Positions 56,986 through 64,000 of a stretch of DNA of 64,000 nt are shown one piece after another. Position numbers and translations under genes: made by a program. This DNA is from Bermanella marisrubri. Its GTDB lineage: Bacteria > Pseudomonadota > Gammaproteobacteria > Pseudomonadales > Oceanobacteraceae. The stretch lies in contig NZ_CP051183.1 of NCBI RefSeq assembly GCF_012295615.1, positions 372,001 to 436,000 of the forward strand, in the 5' to 3' direction. Below the pieces are notes generated by a model. It saw nothing but the letters and a program-made list of their open reading frames with translations. It did not search any database and was not told the DNA's origin. How positions within the stretch are numbered: position 1 is the first letter of the stretch; every line of letters starts with the position of its first letter.

Positions 56986-57104
56986 GGCGACATCCTTTTG
57001 CTAAGCCTCCTTTAAAATTAGGAAAGGACCGGTTATTAGTCAAATCACTTATAAAAAATAACCGGCTTTAAGCGTCGTGGCGTTAAAGGACTATACAAAA
57101 CACT

Positions 57105-58478
57105 CTACAGGTGACTTTCTGCATATTCAGCTAGCGCGGATCTTGGTACACCCTGTAATTCAATACTGCCTCCTAAGGAGAATCCTTTAAAGCGTTCATT
57201 CAAATAAGTTAGCCCCGAACTGGTGGCATTGAGATAAGGCGTATCGATTTGAGCAAGATTACCTAGGCAAACAACTTTAGAACCAGCACCCGCACGGGTA
57301 ATAATGGTTTTCATTTGATGCGGTGTGAGGTTTTGGCTTTCGTCAATGATGATGAGACTTTTTTGGAAGCTGCGACCGCGAATGTAGTTCAGTGACTTAA
57401 ATTGTAGTGGGACTTTTTGCAGTATGTAGTCGATAGAACCATGGGTATTCTCGTCGTCCATATGAAGCGCTTCAAGGTTGTCGGTTATGGCACCCAGCCA
57501 AGGCTCCATTTTTTCTGTCTCCGTACCAGGTAAGAAACCAATGTCTTCATCTAAACCTCGAATACTACGTGTGGCTATAATCCGATTGAAGCGATTTTGC
57601 GCAACGGTCATTTCGATTGCTGCAGCTAAAGCCAAAATGGTTTTACCTGAACCTGCGCTGCCAGTGAGGGTGACGAGATCAATGTCTTCGTCCAGCAGTA
57701 GATCCAGAGCGGCGGCTTGATATATATCCCTTGGTACTAACCCCCAAGCTTCGTTTTGCATGAGACCATCTTTGCTTTTATCCCATAGTTTTATGTGTTG
57801 ATCGTCCACTTCTATAACGCGCGCAATAAAGTTTTGGTCATCCAAAATATACTGGTTGGTGAAGACTTCTTGGTCCATAGATTGACGCGCAATGCGATGG
57901 ACGGTGCGCCCTGGCTCATGCTGAGTGTCGACTTTCTCTATTGTCTCCCAAAAGCTGCCTGGGTATTTATGAAACCCTTGGGTGAGAGACTCAATATCGC
58001 TTACCAATTGGGTATTGTGATAGTCCTCAGCGGCGATGCCGCAGCCACGAGCCTTTAGGCGCATATTGATGTCTTTCGTCACTAATATGATTTGAGTTTT
58101 AGGGCGTTGCTGTTGAAGGAAGATGAGGCTGTTGATGATTTTATTGTCGTTCAGATCATTGGGCAGCAATGTGCTTTGTTGCACGGGCTTGTCCATTAAA
58201 ATGCTCAAGTGACCGTGTTGTTTAGTTGCAGAGGGAAGAGCGATACCTTCGCTGATTTCTTCAGGGGAGGCTTCACCTAACACACTGTCGATATTGCGAA
58301 TGGCTTGTCGACATTCAAGGGAAACGCCTGATTTACTGAGTTTAAGTTTATCCAGTTCTTCTAACACCGTCATGGGTATGACGACATGATGTTCTTCGAA
58401 TTTGTAGATGGCAGTGGGATCGTGGATGAGGACGTTGGTATCGATTACGTAAGCTTTAGTACGACGACGGTTTGGCAT
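57105..58478 (-). CDS. PhoH family protein with N-terminal PIN domain
   Basis: This 457-residue two-domain protein has an N-terminal PIN nuclease domain (1-155) with acidic residues Asp13 (YVIDTNVLIHDP), Asp111 and Asp136. The C-terminal PhoH ATPase has Walker A GSAGSGKT (273-280) and Walker B IIIDESQNLTPHQM. Members of this architecture (PhoH2) act as RNase/RNA helicases. An AAGGAGTGCTGA site precedes the ATG. It is transcribed on its own. Confidence 0.93.
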   Translation of the reverse strand: MPNRRRTKAYVIDTNVLIHDPTAIYKFEEHHVVIPMTVLEELDKLKLSKSGVSLECRQAIRNIDSVLGEASPEEISEGIALPSATKQHGHLSILMDKPVQQSTLLPNDLNDNKIINSLIFLQQQRPKTQIILVTKDINMRLKARGCGIAAEDYHNTQLVSDIESLTQGFHKYPGSFWETIEKVDTQHEPGRTVHRIARQSMDQEVFTNQYILDDQNFIARVIEVDDQHIKLWDKSKDGLMQNEAWGLVPRDIYQAAALDLLLDEDIDLVTLTGSAGSGKTILALAAAIEMTVAQNRFNRIIATRSIRGLDEDIGFLPGTETEKMEPWLGAITDNLEALHMDDENTHGSIDYILQKVPLQFKSLNYIRGRSFQKSLIIIDESQNLTPHQMKTIITRAGAGSKVVCLGNLAQIDTPYLNATSSGLTYLNERFKGFSLGGSIELQGVPRSALAEYAESHL

Positions 58479-58665
58479 TCAGCACTCCTTTGTGCGAACC
58501 ATCGGCCAATAACATATAGGCTAAACGACTACTAACTGTTTGGCTTCATCATTGACCCTTCGGCTCGGATGGAAACCACATCTCCATTCAACCGAGCTTT
58601 CCTTCGAAGCGCAAGAAAAAAATTCGACTAATTTAAAACAGTCGTTTTGGGTGATTTTTGAACAC

Positions 58666-59394
58666 TTAGTGTGGTCGAATACGAATGCTGGATTGGTCGC
58701 TGAGCTTCACATTAGAAATAATGACGTCGCCAAAGCTGCCGCCGTTTGCTGAGCCCGCTACGCGCATATTACGAAAAGCAATTTCTTCAATTTCTGAAGG
58801 TAGTGCCAACTCAATTGAGCCATCTTCATTGATAACTTGTTTGCTGGTTTTGTTGTATTTTACACCTTTCACACTGACATCGGCATCCAGCATGCTGGCG
58901 AGCGGGTTCAAAACCTGAGCCAGTTCGCCAATCGCCCCTAATTTATCCAGCTCGTCTTGCGCTTCTGGATCGCCACCCTGTGCTCGTTCGAGCAGCTGGT
59001 TAAATGCTGATTCTGGATGGCTGATGCCTTGGCCACTGATTGCGGCAAGTCCATCGTCATCTAGCGCTTTTAATCCCTTGTATTGATCGGCTTCCTGACT
59101 TGAATAAGCACCATCTTGTAATGAATCACTGCTTTGCGTATTGGCATAGGCGCCCATGCTTAGCGGACCTAAGATTACGGCCATGACGCCAGCGAAGAAA
59201 CGGTGACGTGACTGCTTCTTCAAAGCTTTATTCAATTGTTTGTCGGTTAGTATGCCTTGGTCAATCAGCACCTCACCCAAGCGCATACCTGAGGTGATCT
59301 GTAATTGCAGTGCGGCATCTAGCTGAGTTTGAGTGATTAACCCTTTGCTTTTTAGTAGTGAGCCTAGGCGAGATTTGGCTTCGTATTGAGACAT
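58666..59394 (-). CDS. MshEN-like domain fused to a membrane-anchored SGQ-motif protein
   Basis: The 242-residue protein starts with about 63 residues like the MshEN/GspE N-terminal domain (LGSLLKSKGLITQTQLDAAL and MRLGEVLIDQGILTDKQL), which in some proteins binds c-di-GMP. A hydrophobic segment (about 66-88, FFAGVMAVILGPLSMGAYA) then acts as a signal anchor or signal peptide. After it comes LKALDDDGLAAISGQGIS, the aLDDxeLaxISGQ motif seen at the start of pilus-associated DUF6160-like proteins. The order is unusual because the exported motif follows a cytoplasmic-type domain. GGACACC precedes the ATG. Confidence 0.75.
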   Translation of the reverse strand: MSQYEAKSRLGSLLKSKGLITQTQLDAALQLQITSGMRLGEVLIDQGILTDKQLNKALKKQSRHRFFAGVMAVILGPLSMGAYANTQSSDSLQDGAYSSQEADQYKGLKALDDDGLAAISGQGISHPESAFNQLLERAQGGDPEAQDELDKLGAIGELAQVLNPLASMLDADVSVKGVKYNKTSKQVINEDGSIELALPSEIEEIAFRNMRVAGSANGGSFGDVIISNVKLSDQSSIRIRPH

Positions 59395-60723
<1,329 letters not shown>

Positions 60724-60733
60724 ATTGGATAGT

Positions 60734-61003
60734 TTAACTTCGATTGTCTTTTCTTAAGATGTGAATACCGTGGTGGGTTTCAATTGGACCAACCACGGTA
60801 CCAAGAGGCGCGGATTCTAGCGCCTCTTTTATTTCTGCTGGAAAGTCTTGCTCTGACATATTGCCGAGTTTACCGCCATCTTTGGCACTTGGGCAGGCGC
60901 TATGTTCTTGAGCCAACTGCGCGAAATCTGCACCCTCTTCGAGGTTTTTAATGATTGGCTCCACCAGGAGTGGTGTATGCAGCAAAATGTGTCGGATTTC
61001 CAT
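60734..61003 (-). CDS. Parvulin-type peptidyl-prolyl isomerase (single domain)
   Basis: An 89-residue stand-alone parvulin like E. coli PpiC. Motifs are IRHILLHT, QEHSACPSAKDGGKLG with the conserved Cys, FPAEIKEALESAPLGTVVGP and THHGIHILRKDNR. No signal peptide is present, so it is cytoplasmic. It is convergent with trxB and divergent from the gene at 61111. Confidence 0.93.
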   Translation of the reverse strand: MEIRHILLHTPLLVEPIIKNLEEGADFAQLAQEHSACPSAKDGGKLGNMSEQDFPAEIKEALESAPLGTVVGPIETHHGIHILRKDNRS

Positions 61004-61110
61004 GTGAAAAACTCTCTTTTTGATACATCCAAGACTAGACTATAAAGCAACGCTTGAAGTAGGTAGAATGCGCCTCCCATTCAAATCAGTCAAAATAACT
61101 GGAGAAACTT

Positions 61111-61398
61111 ATGGCCCGTGGTGGTTTTCGTCGCAATAAAATCCAAAAACAGCAGGGTAAAGGCACACTGGAAACCGTTAAAACCGAAGGACCATTTATC
61201 GAATGGGTAGGTAAACCAGAATACTATCGTCACTACCTCACTATTGATGGCAATGAATACCGTTACGAATCGGACACGACTGATCTGGGTGTGGAGCTCG
61301 GCGACATGGTAGTGTTTCGTTATATTGATCATAAAGACGGTTTGATTATTGATCGACGTTCACTTGGTAAGTGGATCGACCCAGCGTCTTTTAGCTAA
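61111..61398 (+). CDS. Hypothetical small basic protein
   Basis: This 95-residue protein has a good GGAG ribosome-binding site and a basic N-terminus (MARGGFRRNKIQKQQGKG). A beta-rich body follows (YYRHYLTIDGNEYRYESDTT, VVFRYIDHKDGLIIDRRSLG). No family was recognised; an OB- or SH3-like nucleic-acid binding fold would fit. The 3' end overlaps the convergent polB by 4 bp. Confidence 0.65.
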   Translation: MARGGFRRNKIQKQQGKGTLETVKTEGPFIEWVGKPEYYRHYLTIDGNEYRYESDTTDLGVELGDMVVFRYIDHKDGLIIDRRSLGKWIDPASFS

Positions 61399-63782
61399 AA
61401 CTCACCAAAGATATCCTGTTGTGGGCTACGGATTTGCTCGAATCGCTCATCTAAAAAATAAAGAATGCTATCGACCACAGGAGCAATTTGCTTATCTACG
61501 TAATGTTCATAGTCCAATGGTAAATTGTTTGCACACTCTAACGCCATTGGGCCTTGCTGGGTAATTACATAGCGAATCCAACCACCATTTTCATACGGAT
61601 TTATTTGATTGCGTTTTTGGTAGATAGGCTCTGCTGCTATGGCGGCTTGAATTTGCGGTGGTATGTTTTTCTTATAGTGGTTTAACGGTTTGCGAATACG
61701 CTTCTTATAAACCAACGCATGATCCCATTTTCCTTGTAGTAATTCCTGTACTGTGGATTGAATGAAAACATGGTAGTCCTTGCCTTCAAACACTAAACGA
61801 TACAGTTCTTTTTGTATGTGTTTTGCTAACTCAGTCCAGTCACTCCTTACAGCTTCTAACCCTTTAAATACCAATTCGCCTGAACTCAATAAACCGGCGT
61901 AGCGTTTCTTACTACCTTTATCACTTCCGCGAATAGTTGGCATAAGAAAATCACCATAGTGATTTTCGAATTCAATCTCTAAATGACTATCTAGACCAAA
62001 TTCGTGTTGTAGCTTATGCCGCCAATACTGATTTAACCCGTCACTCAACTGATTACCGATTTGCTGCGCAATCGAATGATCTACATCTATGATGTTTCCA
62101 TTCCCAGTATGTAGGCTTACGAATACGCTATCGGTGTCACCATATATCACTTGGAAGCCTTGCTGCTCTATCCAGGTGGCACTTTGGTTGATGATTGAAT
62201 GTCCGCGTTCAGTAATAGAACTTGCTAATCGCGCATCAAAAAAGCGGCATCCGGTGCTACCTAATATGCCATAGAAACTGTTCATGATGATTTTGATAGC
62301 ATAGCTTTGCGCAGCATCATTACGTTTTTTCGCAAGATCACGCTCTGCCCATAATTGGGTGATGATGTTAGGAAGAAAGTGCTTTTCGCGATGAAAAAAA
62401 GCATCGTGAAAACCAGCAATACAATCCTCGCTATGTCCTTCTTGTTGCGCTTTTAATCCCTCAATCAATCCTAAAGGGTCAATTTTAAAGGTACGAATAA
62501 TACTGGGGTATAGGCTTTTAAAATCCAAAACTAATACATCTTTATATAAACCTGGTTTACTATCTAATACCAAGCCACCTGGTGCTTTAAAACCATCAAA
62601 GCCCTCACCTAAGTTTGGCGCTATGTAGCCTGCTCGATGCAATTTGGGTAAATATAGAAATTCAAACGCAGCAACACTGCCACCAACTCGGTCTAAGCGA
62701 TGACCGGTTAGGAAACTACGTTTTACTAAATAATCAATCAGTTGAGTTTCTTTAAAGACATCAATAACCAGTTGACAGTCATTAATATTGTATTGAGCCA
62801 GAGCCGCTTTATTGTGGTGAAACAGCTCTGTTATAGCATGACCTCGATCAGACATATCACCATCAAAGCCTTCAATGATTTTGCCTTTATCTAGTAGCTG
62901 ATGAGCGACAAAGTCTAATGCGAAGCTTTCGAAGTGATAGCTGGCATTTTTAAGTGAGTCGATCCCATCGAGAATGCATCGACCGGGTATGTCAACAAAA
63001 TTAAATCCGTTTTGACCCTGCCTAATATTAAGTGATGACTGTTGGCGACCCCAAAGCATTTCTAATCCATGCTCACGATAAAGTCGATGTAGAACACTGA
63101 CATCAAAGTTAACAACATTCCAGCCTAAAAGAAGATCAGGATCCCATTCACTGATAAGTTGATTACTTGCAATTAATAGACTTCGTATATTTTTAAAAAA
63201 TATTAGTTGTTGCGTGCTACTACTTGGATCGCCCAGCATATAAACCATTTCTTTACGCTCGCTACTATCTTCATAAACGAACGCAATACTCAAAAGTTTT
63301 TCTGACACCTTGCGCGTGGGCATAGTGGTTTCGATATCAAAACTAATGTAAGAGAAGTTGGGAATAAAATTGTAGGGTTGAATTCGTGGGTTTTTGTATT
63401 CCAAAGCAGTATGTTGCTCATCAAAATAGAGACCGCCTTTAATGGAACGCTCCATTAAGAAGCGACTCGTTGGTTTGATGTCATCCTCCCATAGAGTGAT
63501 GCCATTTTGTTGAGCATAGCGACGAACAGCATTTAGTATTTTTAAACTGGAACAATAAATCGCAGCGATGGGCGAATCATCAAAATGCTTTAGGGCTAAA
63601 TTCGAATGTCGATGGCCAAGCCATGTTGGTAGTTTTTTCACATCTGATTGGCGGCAAAATACAACAGCCTCATGCTGAGGAAATTCAATAAAGATGGGTC
63701 CGCTTTGAGTTTTTAGCCAATAGCGCAGAACCAGCTGCTCGTCACGATCAAAGCTGTGCTCAGATAGGATGAACCCTTCCAC
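61395..63782 (-). CDS. polB: DNA polymerase II
   Basis: Pol II is a family B repair and translesion polymerase. The 795-residue protein has the exonuclease motif SFDIETTMP, DVSVLHRLY with the Exo II-type WNVVNFD, and polymerase motifs A (VLDFKSLYPSIIRTFKIDP), B (KIIMNSFYGILGS) and C (IYGDTDSVFV). It starts with GTG after GAGG. In enterobacteria it is SOS-induced; I found no LexA box here by eye. It is about 10 residues longer than the E. coli enzyme. Confidence 0.95.
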   Translation of the reverse strand: MEGFILSEHSFDRDEQLVLRYWLKTQSGPIFIEFPQHEAVVFCRQSDVKKLPTWLGHRHSNLALKHFDDSPIAAIYCSSLKILNAVRRYAQQNGITLWEDDIKPTSRFLMERSIKGGLYFDEQHTALEYKNPRIQPYNFIPNFSYISFDIETTMPTRKVSEKLLSIAFVYEDSSERKEMVYMLGDPSSSTQQLIFFKNIRSLLIASNQLISEWDPDLLLGWNVVNFDVSVLHRLYREHGLEMLWGRQQSSLNIRQGQNGFNFVDIPGRCILDGIDSLKNASYHFESFALDFVAHQLLDKGKIIEGFDGDMSDRGHAITELFHHNKAALAQYNINDCQLVIDVFKETQLIDYLVKRSFLTGHRLDRVGGSVAAFEFLYLPKLHRAGYIAPNLGEGFDGFKAPGGLVLDSKPGLYKDVLVLDFKSLYPSIIRTFKIDPLGLIEGLKAQQEGHSEDCIAGFHDAFFHREKHFLPNIITQLWAERDLAKKRNDAAQSYAIKIIMNSFYGILGSTGCRFFDARLASSITERGHSIINQSATWIEQQGFQVIYGDTDSVFVSLHTGNGNIIDVDHSIAQQIGNQLSDGLNQYWRHKLQHEFGLDSHLEIEFENHYGDFLMPTIRGSDKGSKKRYAGLLSSGELVFKGLEAVRSDWTELAKHIQKELYRLVFEGKDYHVFIQSTVQELLQGKWDHALVYKKRIRKPLNHYKKNIPPQIQAAIAAEPIYQKRNQINPYENGGWIRYVITQQGPMALECANNLPLDYEHYVDKQIAPVVDSILYFLDERFEQIRSPQQDIFGEF

Positions 63783-63846
63783 TTATACCTCATTGAATTA
63801 ATGTGTTAGCACTTGATTATATCAGTGAATCAATGTTGTTGAGATC

Positions 63847-64000
63847 TTAAAGTTCAGGTGGATGAGTGAAAATATAAAAGCGTTTTTCTGATTGGCTTTT
63901 TGCAGCATACATGGCGATATCAGCACTACGGGTGAGTTCAATGGATGACGTGCCATGGTCGGGATAGAGGCTAATTCCGATACTACAACCAACACTAATT
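63847..64000 (-). CDS. C-terminal end of a GGDEF diguanylate cyclase (partial)
   Basis: The minus strand translates through the window edge to SVGCSIGISLYPDHGTSSIE, LTRSADIAMYAAKSQSEKRF and then YIFTHPPEL before the stop. This is the GGDEF C-terminal pattern (SxGISxYPxHG, LLxxADxAMYxAK). The GG(D/E)EF motif and any sensor domain lie beyond the window, so activity cannot be judged. Confidence 0.9.
   Translation of the reverse strand, partial: ISVGCSIGISLYPDHGTSSIELTRSADIAMYAAKSQSEKRFYIFTHPPEL

Noticed and set aside
63847..64000. Truncated pseudogene at the right end
   Set aside because: The frame stays open to the window edge, so the missing N-terminus is due to the window boundary, not a broken gene.

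Overview
The window is one continuous stretch of chromosome from a gammaproteobacterium. The order dksA-gluQ-small ORF-cbrA-cbrB-(sRNA region)-pcnB-folK-panB-panC-panD matches the Pseudomonas arrangement. The genome is only moderately GC-rich, and it encodes many outer-membrane lipid proteins (PldA, FadL-type porin, extracellular lipase, DUF1302/DUF1329). This suggests a marine, oil- or lipid-using Oceanospirillales/Pseudomonadales relative (Bermanella, Oleispira or Thalassolituus type). The genus is an inference from gene content; no 16S rRNA or tRNA gene is visible.

Layout. 1-6.5 kb: end of the spc operon (rplF to rpmJ) and the whole alpha operon (rpsM to rplQ), with a structured leader between them. 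6.6-11.7 kb, minus strand: thiolase, PldA phospholipase, MtnA and a chemotaxis receptor. 11.8-22.97 kb, minus strand: dksA, gluQ, cbrX-like ORF, cbrA, cbrB, a 1.1-kb non-coding region, pcnB, folK, panB, panC, panD. 23.2-37.4 kb: mixed housekeeping and accessory genes (aminotransferase, sfsA, DEAD-box helicase, Fic protein, LysR/EamA pair, SulP-UspA, thiolase), interrupted by palindromic repeat clusters. 37.9-48.6 kb: a lipid-use cluster (secreted lipoprotein lipase, DUF1302, DUF1329, MalT-type LuxR regulator, degenerate receiver protein). 48.6-64 kb: LysR/FadL pair, TonB receptor, DUF523-DUF1722, PhoH, trxB, a small parvulin, DNA polymerase II and the C-terminal end of a GGDEF protein.

The main discovery candidate is the non-coding region between cbrB and pcnB (15838-16978). 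On the minus strand it holds two tandem transcription units. Each has two TGTTAC boxes and an inverted GTAACA box (CbrB-like sites), a perfect IHF consensus, and a sigma-54 -24/-12 promoter, with almost identical spacing in both copies. Downstream lie (ARN)n Hfq/Crc-type CA motifs, three in the first unit and six in the second, each displayed in the loop of a hairpin. This is the signature of CrcZ, the decoy RNA that lifts Hfq/Crc catabolite repression in Pseudomonas, here as a tandem pair in a different lineage. CA-like motifs also sit on the ribosome-binding regions of the lipase, DUF1302, DUF1329 and LuxR genes, so a candidate target regulon lies in the same window.

The second notable theme is intergenic repeats: two arrays of an 88-bp double-palindrome unit (six and three copies), related scattered palindromes, and two tracts of exactly twelve heptamers. 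One heptamer tract supplies the stop codon of a hydrolase gene; the other abuts the promoter of the LuxR gene.
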